Position numbers and translations under genes: made by a program
The notes under the pieces: generated by a model
Told to the model about the DNA's origin: nothing
What the model saw: only the letters and a program-made list of their open reading frames with translations
The model's database searches: none
Shown: piece after piece, positions 43,676-54,067 of the stretch
Layout: each line of letters starts with the position of its first letter
Position numbering within the stretch: position 1 is the stretch's first letter
DNA from: Phragmites australis
Lineage: Eukaryota > Streptophyta > Magnoliopsida > Poales > Poaceae
NCBI RefSeq assembly: GCF_958298935.1
Contig: NC_084931.1
Coordinates: 13,729,334 to 13,793,333 of the forward strand
DNA: 64,000 nt
Direction of reading: 5' to 3'

Positions 43676-44852
43676 TCAAGAGTAGCGTACCGACGAGCAC
43701 ACTGTTGTCCTCCTGAGCCCCTTCATTGGTGACGTGGCGCACTCGGCCACGCTTGGGGACGTGTGTAGCCTAGGAGGCTTGTGGAGTAGATTGAGCAGGT
43801 GGTGGCCTTCGAGCAATCGCCATGGCTCCCAGCTTGGGGTAAGGGAAATCACATGCATAGTGCCCAACGCGGCCACAGTTGTAGCACGGGCCGCCAGGGC
43901 CACCTGTCACACTCACTTGGGATCCTACGGGTCTTGGAGGTTGTCCTTGCGGAGCAAAGGGAGATGGGCATCGTACTATCCACATCAGTCATGGAGCAGT
44001 CGAGGCTGAAATGTGAGATGGTGGAGGTTGACTCTCCGTGCAGGTACGTTGAGAGGTCCCGCCCACGGAAGGCGACGGAAACCTTTTGCATTTCTTCTCC
44101 TCTTGATGGCTCTTCATCTTGAACTCAATGGTAAGGGAGGTGCTCACCAACCTATTGAAGTCGGTAAACTCATGAGCCGACAAGCGATCTTGCATCTTGA
44201 GAGAGAGGCCGTTCACAAAGTGGTATTGCTTTCGATCGTCAGTGTTTACCTCATCTGGCACATATTGTGCAAGGTGGTTGAATACCTGCACATACTCCAT
44301 AATAGATCTGCCCCGTTGTTGAAGATCCAGAAACTCTCGCTTCTTTATTACTATTATCCCTTTGGGAATATGATAATCACGGAATGCCTGGTAGAACTCC
44401 ACCCAAGACACCCGGTGGTTTGTGGGGTGCATTGCCAAATAGTTGGATCACCATGCGCCCGCCGCACTCTGAAGTTGATGGGCGGCGAAAAGAGCCTTCT
44501 CGTGGTCTTCACATCTGAGGAGAGCAAGCTTATGCTCGATAGTCCTAAGCCAATGGTCTGCATTGAGAGGATCCTTAGCACACGTGAAGGTGGGTGGCTG
44601 AGTCCTAAGGAAATTCGAGAAGTCGTCTCGGTGTCCAGCTCCACCTCCTCCATGAGGGGTCGTATTACGCACAAGAGCTTCGAGGAGTGCCATTTGAGCT
44701 TGACAGTTTTGTTCAATTTGCATAAGCACATCCGCCATGCTCGGCGGTGGAGGCGGCGGAGGGTTGTTCTCATTAGAACCCTCAGGAAGGTCTCCGAGAC
44801 TATGGCGAATTCTCATCCTGTTGCAACGACAAGATGAAGAGGGTAAAATCAA
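43676..44852 (-). pseudogene. Gag (nested element)
   Basis: The piece 44852-44448 opens the gag with LMQIEQNCQAQMALLEALVRN and PLNADHWLRTIEHKLALLRC. The piece 44438-43989 has VSWVEFYQAFRDYHIPKGI and KREFLDLQQRGRSIMEYV, the conserved capsid core. The zinc knuckle in 43985-43770 reads CYNCGRVGHYACDF, where the last Cys of CCHC is replaced by Phe. The three parts are in different frames. Confidence 0.85.
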
Positions 44853-45154
44853 ACACCGACACAGCCTAAAAGCATTCGCCAGATATTGTTTGCTTGGACC
44901 CTTAATACCTTATATATGGAAACATGTATGCACATGACCAACAGAGAACAATGAATGCATGCTCGATTCCTATCTACCGTTTCTTCCTCAAGCGCGTCTC
45001 TCCACGACAAACATCAAGAACACATGCATTCATATATCCAATCATCACCCCTCGCACCAAAAAGAATAAGTAGCGCGAACGGTGCTGGTGCATCTTGCCG
45101 CATAAGAGACAATTCATACGTTGCTACCAACGTATGCACTTCTCGTACCCTCGC
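44853..45154 (-). other. Leader of the nested chromovirus, part 1
   Basis: Untranslated sequence upstream of gag, without recognisable features, interrupted at 45154 by a solo LTR. It resumes at 49150-49394. Confidence 0.6.
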
Positions 45155-48100
45155 TGTCATACCTAGTTTTAACGAACAAAACCAGATGTGGCTTATGTGT
45201 GCCCAGGATGTTCAACACACATAAGGACATCACAGATGAAGTAACAAAAGCAATACTTTTATTAAATAAACATTAAACTCTTACAGAAATTGACATATAT
45301 TATCTTCTATGAAGATATCTGCAGCGAAACAAAAGTACTAGTGCCCAACAACACCGTAGGCAATCGACCGGGAGACACGCGCCTAGAACGTCACAACCTC
45401 ATCTTGATAGTCTTCAATATCTTCACTCACTGAGCAGTAGCATACATGTCGCATGGTATAGGGAAAATAGCAAGTGTGAGCACATAGAGTACTCAGCAAG
45501 TGGGGGAAAGTAATGATATGCAGGCTTATACCAAGAATAGGCTAACACATGGTATATTTGCGTAAATGCGAGTAATGAAAACATATTTGGACTCAAAAGC
45601 ATTAGGCAATTATTAAGTGAATGTAACCCATACAGTCTAACACGCAGCATACAAGGCTCCCCACTTTGCGTACCATAACTGTCTAGTACTCCCTGTACTA
45701 TAACCAAAACCACAACCATCTAGTACTCCCTGTACCAGAACCATAACCACAACCCACTAATCATATGAAGATCCAAGTCTCTCATATCCGTGAGCACGGC
45801 TGTTATAACAGTTTTACACTCTGCAGAGGTTGTCCAGCTTTCCCCACGAGTCAGGGAATTCCATGTTGCCGCATTCGCGAAACACTTAACACACGCCAGT
45901 GGTGTGCCGCCAAGAATCACTGTATGACACTTTCCACTAACCAGAGACTAATCCAGTATGTGTCTGCCCACTAGGTTTCACCACCAGGCTTTACGCAAGC
46001 TAAGCTCCTACCCAGAAGCCCCCCTTTGTGCTGACCCAACACACACTAGATAGACTCTAATCAGTATGTCACGCCTTACCCATATCAGCCTCGTGGTTGG
46101 TACGTTACTTCTTGGGTTGTCGCTCCACGAACCGGTCCTTACTTAGATTACTTGAGCAAACACTAAACCAACATCATAACCATGGTAACCATCCAAACCA
46201 CTTTGCTCAAGGCCTAAGGTTCCATGTTGCTAGACCATTAACACATTAACGACCATTGTTGCATATGTTCATTAGTCAAGATTATGACACTTCTCAATAT
46301 CCCAAAAGCATGGCTAAGTAATCTGCCCATAAAAGACACCTAACCATAAACCATCTAGGTTACAAGGGATGATAAGGTAAAATCTAGGGAAAACCCTAAC
46401 ATAGGTGACTACCCATCATATTGACAGACATAGCATGCAATTTATTAAAACCAAAACATTTAAAAACATAGGTTCAATATGATCAAGGACACTTGCTTTT
46501 TTCCCAATGCTACTCAGTGTTGTCGAAATCTTGGTCTTGAAGTCCCTCGAACTGCTCTGGAACGTTATCGACTAATCGCGAGAACTACCGACAAACAACA
46601 CAAAGGAAAACACTAAGAACAACATACAAAACATCATTAAAACACTTTAAAAATACTATGGTTGGATAGGGATGATTTAGAAACGTTTAGACGCAAGAAT
46701 CGTCTAAATTGGAGTTAAGATGAAAAGAGAACAGCTTTCGAAAGATGGATTAGACTGAAAAAGAATTGCTGATTTTCCTGAACTATCTTCCTATGGGAAA
46801 GGCTTTATTGCACAATCATTGTGTCAGGCTTGACAACATGATAATGCATGGTTCAAGAAGTGTAGGGCAAACCAGACTTTGCTGACTAGGCTAAGAAGAA
46901 TGATGTGGCGCTAACTTGGCATGCTATGCAAGTACCATCTTGGATTGAAGAAGGGATACGCGGAGATCTAGTATCGACCACCTATGATGGATCAAAAAGG
47001 CCGAAGGTTGCGCTTCTAGGTTAAGGATACTACTGGTCACTCTATGTAGCAGTGATAGTTCGGGTTTCGTCAAAGATGGCGATCGGGCATTTGACCACAA
47101 ACTTTGATGTCGGCTTCAGTGGTATTCGGTAAAACGAGGGAAGCATGGCATAGAACGCGAAAAGACTAACTCAGCGGTATGGTTGGTTTTGGAAGGGGTC
47201 ATCCGAGGTAGCGGCAAAATAGCGATGACTGCTTCTAGGTTTGGTGGTGACCGCGAACAGATGCAAGAACGAAGATGCTCGCGTTCCAAGACCGTTTGGC
47301 TATGAAATTTGAGAAACTGTTTGAATAGAGATGTTCATATATCCTGCAAACACAATGCTACGGCATAGTTTTGAGTAGATCTTCCACTGAGAGGAAGAAC
47401 GATCAACAAAGATGAGACGGGTGATGGCTGCGACATGCTGTGGTTGGCAATGACGTCCTGGTCGTGTCACTGCACAAATGGGGATGGGCTCCTAGGGTAA
47501 CATAGAATACCCCATGGGACATGCCGTGAAGTGGTTGGTGCATCCATACGGCTTTCGGATTGACAGGGAACGTGAATACAAATCCGGTGCGCGCGCAGAA
47601 CGCGTCCAGAAACCGGACAACGGGTATGTCAACCTTAATTTCGATAGTTTGGCTAATCTACTGACCGACCTGGTTGGTGAGGGCGTGGGGAACATCATGG
47701 CGCATGCACCAGTGAAAAGGCTTGGTGATTTGACCTCTGGTCGGTCGGGAACATCGATGCCAATCAGCTACAGCGTGGTTGTCTCGCGGCTGTCCGCGAC
47801 GGCGACGATCATGGCGGCGTAGATCGGGCTTTGGCCAGGGCTAGAGCTTGGATAGGGACTTAGTATGATGCTAAAACAGTAGTAAGGGAGGAGAAGAAGG
47901 GGTCCTCACCTTGCTTTGATGGTTGAAGGAGGATTCACGGAGAAGACGATGTAGCGCATCACGGGCGGCAGCTCCGGCGACGCACGGACAGGGCAGCAGC
48001 GACTACTAGGGCTTGGGGGTATGGAATAGGGGTAGGAAAGGGCATGTAACTCATATATATAGGGCTAGGGGTGGCTGGTTGAGGTGGAGTCCAAACCGAA

Positions 48101-49149
48101 CACGAATCGGGATCGAGTTCGAGTCGGTTACGATTTCCTTTTTTGTAGCTCTGTATTCCGAGGATGATATCTCCATCGTCTGGACTTCAAATTGGACGTT
48201 TCTTGATTCTAAATTGTAGTACTCGATAAGATCTACAACTTTGGTAGTCATTGGAACTTCTAAAAACGCCATATTGATTTCCAAAAATGCACTACAAGGT
48301 AAACTATTTGAACTCGGACTTCTCTGCGGAGCACTGATTTCGGGGGCCGTTACTCTTAGCTCCATTATCGAAAAGAGGACTTCCATAGGTTCAAATCGAA
48401 GCTCTCGACGAGACCTATAACTTTAGTATTGTCAAGATTTGCATTTGAGGCCGTTTTGAACTCTAAAACGTCATGCGAAGATGAGGCTGTCCAGGACTCC
48501 GTGAAAATTTACAGATTTCGTAGATCCTTTGTTGGACCATCTAGAAGACTTGGCTAAGGGTTTGGACTTGAGCAAGATTGAGCCCAAAGACACTTTAGGT
48601 ATATCTAGGGTTTAGAAAAGAAACTTTTGCAGAGAAATTTGAATCGGGTTTGAATTTGAATTGAGTTCGGAGTGAATTCAAGAGAAACGAAAAAGATGAG
48701 GTTGAACAAGAATAGGACTAGATAAGGAATTTGAATTTAGATTTTGGGTAGAATTTGAGAAAGAGGAGTGATTGGCTTTAAACAAGGATTTGGATAAGAT
48801 TTGAATTGACCTAGAGAAGGATCAGATATGATCAAGGATTGAATAGATGATGAATTCAAAGATTTTGAATTCCAACCATTAAGATCCTTAACTTATTCAC
48901 TTCTGAGTTTTGTAAAAACCTTTTCAAAATATTTTTCACTCAAAACACCAAAGAGAAAGAAAAGGAAAAAGAACTCTAATGCATTTACCTGGCTCCTAAC
49001 AAAACTCAGCATGTAATGCACAAAAAATAATAACCTTTATTGATTGATTGATAAAGAAAATAGGTTTTAAACCTATTCTACTGGTGAAGCTATTCACTAA
49101 TCTTGGAAAATTTTAGAAATTTGAGAAATATGAAAATCAGGGTGTTACA
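45155..49149 (-). mobile_element. Solo LTR of a chromovirus-type element, 3,995 bp
   Basis: Plus-strand ends are TGTCATACC... and ...AGGGTGTTACA. Flanks CTCGC (45150-45154) and ATCGC (49150-49154) form a 5-bp duplication with one mismatch. It shares the block near 45775-45930 with the LTRs at 31566, 35142 and 9697, in the same LTR orientation as the last. A TATA-like GCCCTATATATATG lies on the minus strand at 48065-48052. Open frames inside (47514-47822, 48051-48386) show no domain. Confidence 0.9.
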
Positions 49150-49394
49150 ATCGCCTTACGGAACATACCATGCCTCTTTCGCCGATGCAACAAAAATCAT
49201 AAATGTATTATAATGCGAAAACAAACAACTCAAGCGTCTCTCGTATCCACGATTTATACTTAGAGGCATAATATAGCAAGTTTATACATATTTATAGGAA
49301 GAATCACAAGTAAACTTTAGTGAGTTGATTAGTGAGGTTGACATACTTATTAAACAACGTCTTAAGTGTTTTTAGGCTACTTCATTAAACCAAA
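49150..49394 (-). other. Leader of the nested chromovirus, part 2
   Basis: AT-rich untranslated sequence between the solo LTR and the primer binding site, no gene. Confidence 0.6.
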
Positions 49395-49405
49395 CTCTGA
49401 TACTA
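49395..49405 (-). promoter_or_regulatory. Primer binding site of the nested chromovirus, mutated
   Basis: The minus strand reads TAGTATCAGAG, one mismatch from the usual tRNA-iMet site TGGTATCAGAG, right beside the LTR. Confidence 0.75.
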
Positions 49406-49408
49406 CAT

Positions 49409-52337
49409 TCATCAGGAGGATCATTATTCATAAATACACCTCAATGATTAAGCAGAATACCATCTCGGTAGTCCCAACATGTGTTTTATGTTCAAGATCG
49501 GAACACATACCTTTCCAACATGTATATCACAACATAACTTAAGAAAGAGCAAGTAATTAAAGTTATATTACACGTTCTTAAGCATGCAACCATTTCCAAC
49601 AGTTTACACAAAGAGAAACTACATAGCGAAAGATTAAAACCTTAACAACAACAAACGGAGAGTGGAACCATATGCCCTTAGGCTCCACCCCAAAAGCTAT
49701 GCCTCACTAGAGTAGGATGCACTACTCTTACCCACCACCTGCATCGGTGGGCACGAAGTAGCCAAACACCGCATCACCCTCACCAGCAGAACCTGAAAGC
49801 ACAGGCATGAGTACAAAGGTACTCGCAAGACCTAAACCATGTAGAGCACATGTACTTAGCTCGACTCCAAGGATTATGCATTGAGCTATTAGCAAGAGTA
49901 GGCCACAAGGTTAAGTAAAACATATGTGGTAAGCAACCTAAACATATATGTGTGAGCATATATACTTAACTTCAAAAACAACTGGCTTCCTACCCTGTAA
50001 ACCACAACTTGAACATGTATGTATATTAACCAAAGTATCTCATCAACAAACCACCAACCAAAACCATCATACCATAATCTTATCCCACATTCGTAAACTC
50101 TATGACTGGTACAAATGAAACAATAGCATGCTCATGACCAAGAGCGTGGCAATTCGTATTGTTCTTACACCCTACAGGGGGGGGGGGTACAACTTTACCC
50201 ACACGACTCGAGGACCATTCGGCTTGTGCTACTCGTGAAAGTACACACAAGGGGGTACTCGTGTCAACCTTTCTCATACCCGGAACCACCCACTTGCAAT
50301 GCCCCAATGGCACCGAGGTTACCGCGAGCGTGTCCTGGACACCTCCGGCTCCACGCCACCTTGCTTCTCCTTTACTTTTTCTCTTACGCGTCATAGAGGC
50401 GCAAGGCAAGTGTCGGTATGGCATAAAATAATCGGCTTACCTTACCATTAGATCAGCATGTGGTGAGTACAGAAAGTGCTAGAGACAACTGTATCGACGG
50501 ACGGCTTTAAACTATGCAAGCGGTCTATGGCATCCGGGCTCCTCTCCTGAACTACCCAGAGGACTCCTCCTGCGCAGAAGATACCCCTAACACCGCCCAC
50601 ATCTCGCCTCAATCTCACATCTCAACCATTCATCTCAACCTCATCTTTGTATCTGTAAACAGTGATTAAGCTCTAAGCTCGTGAACAATGGCAGCACCAT
50701 CGCTCGACTTCTACCAAGGACCTAAGCATTACTAAGCATTTTGAATAAACCTTGAAACTAGACAACAACTATATCATACAGGCTACAAGGATAAGGATTC
50801 ATCAATAAGTCAAGGTAGAGATAATGCATCAACATAGGTTCTACCCAATCAGCCCGACACTAGACTCAACACATGCAAACATACATAAAGCATAATTTAT
50901 CAATTTTAGACTCTATTCAATTTGAACAAAGGGTGCAATATGCTTTGATACTTGCCTTGCTACTCTGGGGTTTGCCCGATACTTCTAGAACAGAACTCGC
51001 AGAAGTGGTGTGCCTCGATGTCACCCTCGATCACACTCACGTCACGCTCTGGACCTTCGTTCGCTTAAAGAAGAACACATGCAATGATGAACATGAAGGA
51101 GGTGCAATGCTTCATGACATGAGTTTTCAAGCATTAACAATTTCCTTAACTTTACTTATTGTTAAACATTTACTATTTTCTGGATTAATTAAGCTTAAAA
51201 CAAAGCTTAGCCCTAGTTAGAAAATTAACTATGCTTAGCATGATAGTCTGTATTTTTACTGAATAGGGCATAAATTAACAAGATTTTCAAAATTGATTTC
51301 ATCAATTTTGGAGCTACCAATAATTAATTATGGATTAATGAAGATCAAACCCGTTTTATTAACCCATGAAATTTAAATACAAATTTCATAGCTCCCAGTA
51401 TTTTTAACATGTAGATTATGCTCATACAAACCCAACAAAATTGGTTTCACTATTTTTGGAACAATATTCTAATTTCTATGTATTTTACAAATCTCAGCCG
51501 ATTTAATAGTTGAACGAAAATTCTATTTCACATTTACCGATTAAATCCGAATACTAAATGGGCCAAAAACTTTTTGCACCCAGGCCGAGCTAGCCACAGT
51601 CACTGACAGTGGGCCTGGAGGTTTTGACCACGGGTCAAAATCGACAAGGGTGGGGTGGCACAGTACCGGCGACACGGCCCTGCATCGCCGGCGGCGAGCG
51701 GCGGTGTGGTGCGGTGAAAGGAGGGCACCGGCGGCACCAGCGTAACACGAGGGACTCGATTGAGGGTCGTGTGGCCACCGGCGATGACCTGAGGGCGGCC
51801 ATCGACAGCAAACGACAGCAATCAACGACGGCGACTCGGTCAAGCACGCCGGCGGTGAAACAACGGCGAAACAAACCCGATCTAAAGCTCCTACACCATC
51901 TACGCGAGCCTGCGGATCCAACGGTGTGCACATTGGCTGCTGGGCCTGGCTGGAGCACGGACGGCGTCGGGCCCAAAGGAAACAAACGCCTACAAAAGGA
52001 AGAGGTGAGCAAGGAGAGGCTCATTGCATGATTGGTCAGGGCAAAGAAGCTTCAGACCGGCGGTTTCAACGGTGAGGGGTGGATCCACTTGGCCGGCATC
52101 GAGGAAGATGACGCCCGTGCGGTGAATCCGACCGAGGGAAGGTGGAATCCGTGTGAGAAGCGGTTAGTGATGCTCCCTTGGTGTTCTCTCTTGCTTCTTA
52201 TGGCTCAGGCTCAACGGATTCGTGCTCAGGCGTGGCAGATTTGGGCGGCGGTCGTGTTGTGGTGCTCTGCTCTGCTGCCTGGCTGGAAGAGAGAGAGAGA
52301 GAGCAGAGAGAGCAATAAGAGGGAGAGAGGGAGCAGA
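49409..52337 (-). repeat. 5' LTR of the nested chromovirus, outer end lost
   Basis: It matches the partner LTR at 38859 over its first 665 bases and again at 52255-52320, with about 2.2 kb of extra LTR sequence between. The outer roughly 290 bases, including the TGTGACAGG terminus, are missing. An 11-base G run lies at 50177-50187. The GC-rich stretch 51600-52250 contains open frames on both strands without domains and is best read as LTR. Confidence 0.8.
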
Positions 52338-53500
52338 GAGCAACTTTTAGCAACACAAACTCAGATCCTCCAAAGCATGGCTCAAAATATGGAAAGGTTG
52401 CGACACATCACTAAATATTTGAGTGCAGAAGACGAACAGAGTCAGCAGAACAACAGGAAGAAGAGGAAGATACAATTTCAAGGAAGCAACGCACGTCCCG
52501 TTAAGACAACACAAGCACCTCTGCAAGGATATATGCTACGTTCCAACAATCAGTACAGACCTCAGCCGTAAGCACTTGTTCAGTGTTCAGTATATCAAAC
52601 ACCTGGTTCTACTCCACCTGTCACTCCTCAAGCCAAGAATAGCCTATCTATTCATGCCTCAAGAAAATGATGTTTCCATTGTGGAGATAACGGACACGAT
52701 GTGAATAGGTGTCCTAAGAAGTCTCTAAATCAGGCCAACACCAACACTTTGAAGCCTACTCAGTCTTAACCCCAAGCATGTAATAAAAGTCAGATGCCCT
52801 CTCAGAACAACTGTGAACAGCAAGACACCAGGATGCAAAGCTGTCCTTAGGATCTCAACATCAGTGATTTGGTGATCACCTATAGAGAATTTTAATCGAA
52901 TAGGGTCAAACATTTCAAGAAGTGAGAAAACCGAGCTGGATCAGTGCAACAAAGCAATCCCATTAGTTAAGAAAAGGATAATACAGCAGAAAAGACTCTC
53001 CTCCCATGCCTCAACATACAGGTTCTTCATTCTACAAATTTGGACGGAAACAAATTCCAGGATGCACCTATAACGAAAGCATGTTTTTGTTAAGGGGAAG
53101 AAAGACATTATGCCAACCGATGTCCCCTGAGGATTCTTGTTCCTGATGCTAAGAAAGTGTGTTTACACTAAGGAGATGAAGGACACTTAATCAATGAGAG
53201 CTCCAAGAGGTACTGTGCTCCGCCCAAAGAAGGACAATATTACGCCTACAAATGCCCCAAGAAGTGTTTAGCCCGGAACCAGATCAACCCTCAGCCCCAG
53301 ATGAAGATCCCAATTCAGCATTCAGGTTATCACAACGTTCAAGCAGCAACTCAAGATAGTCAAGCTCAACAGGATGTTGTCAAGCCCAAAGAAGCTCGGT
53401 AGGCACCAAGAAGTTGAGAGTGATATACCACATGTCAAGTGCAACCCTGTAATAATGAGAATCCGATATTATCTCTTTATATCATCAAGCCATGTGGCTT
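52338..53500 (+). pseudogene. Gag C-terminal part with several zinc knuckles (host chromovirus)
   Basis: From the junction the plus strand reads QTQILQSMAQNMERLRHIT, then CCHC-like units: CFHCGDNGHDVNRC near 52673-52714, CFC.GEERHYANRC near 53080-53125 with one Cys position a stop, a decayed third near 53160-53205, and a fourth ending YYAYKC near 53255. It aligns with 61500-62480. Stops throughout. The N-terminal gag is missing because of the nested insertion and a deletion. 53501-53789 shows no recognisable domain. Confidence 0.82.
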
Positions 53501-53789
53501 AAGTACAATCTGTTTAAGACTTGAATAGAAGTTTGCTTTCCCTTGTTCTATCCGAGAAATGTTAATGTTTATCCACTCTATTTCTAGTCTGTCTACTTCT
53601 CATGAAATAGAAATGCATGTCAAATAAGTTCGCTCTTTTTAAGGGAGTTAGACTTTCTAGCCAATCTATTGGTTCTGGAATCAAAAGACCCGGATGTTGT
53701 TCTTGGAAGAGGCTAGTCAGTAAGAGTAGTGGAGTAATAAGGTGTGCTAAAGAAATGACAATAGTTAGAAGCTACAGTTCCGATTTCAT

Positions 53790-54067
53790 AAGTAAATACC
53801 AAGAATAAGTATCCTCTTCCCAGCATCAATGACTTATTTGATCAGCTTAAAGGAGCATGTGTGTTCACTAAGATTGATTTTCGCTTAAGATATCTTCAGT
53901 TTAAGATTCGAGTATCAGATATTCCTGAAACAGCTTACATCACGCATTACGGACTATATGAGTAAACAGTCATGTCTTTCTAATTGACCAACACCCATGC
54001 CTACATCATGTATCTGATGAAAAACATATTTATAGAGTACCTGGATAAGTTTGCAGTAGTCTTTATC
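53790..54067 (+). pseudogene. Reverse transcriptase fragment (host chromovirus)
   Basis: In frame with stops, it reads [41 protein letters not shown] and EYLDKFAVVFI, the RT palm up to the residues just before the catalytic box. It ends exactly where an LTR begins at 54068. The catalytic Asp pair is absent. Confidence 0.88.

Larger units (their letters stand above)
38859..52337 (-). mobile_element. Nested chromovirus, minus strand, with both LTRs
   Basis: Two related LTRs (38859-39879 and 49409-52337) flank a full minus-strand set of gag, protease, RT, RNase H, integrase and a chromodomain-like end, with a polypurine tract and primer binding site next to the LTRs. It lies between the leader and gag of a plus-strand chromovirus. 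The right end is eroded into the host gag, so no target duplication is visible. It is itself interrupted by a solo LTR at 45155-49149. Confidence 0.88.
35142..54067 (+). mobile_element. Chromovirus with 5' LTR, gag and RT stub; hosts a nested element
   Basis: The plus strand has a 5' LTR (35142-38234), primer binding site, leader (38251-38858), then a minus-strand insertion (38859-52337), then gag (52338-53500) and an RT fragment (53790-54067). Leader and gag match the uninterrupted relative at 61177-62489, which shows the two parts belong together. Protease and most of pol are missing. Confidence 0.82.

Noticed and set aside
50177..50187. Eleven-base G run as a possible G-quadruplex element
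   Set aside because: It is a single homopolymer with no neighbouring G tracts and may be a sequencing artefact.
51541..52571. Several long open frames on both strands
   Set aside because: The sequence is LTR of the nested chromovirus by alignment with the partner LTR, and the longest frame crosses an element junction into gag.
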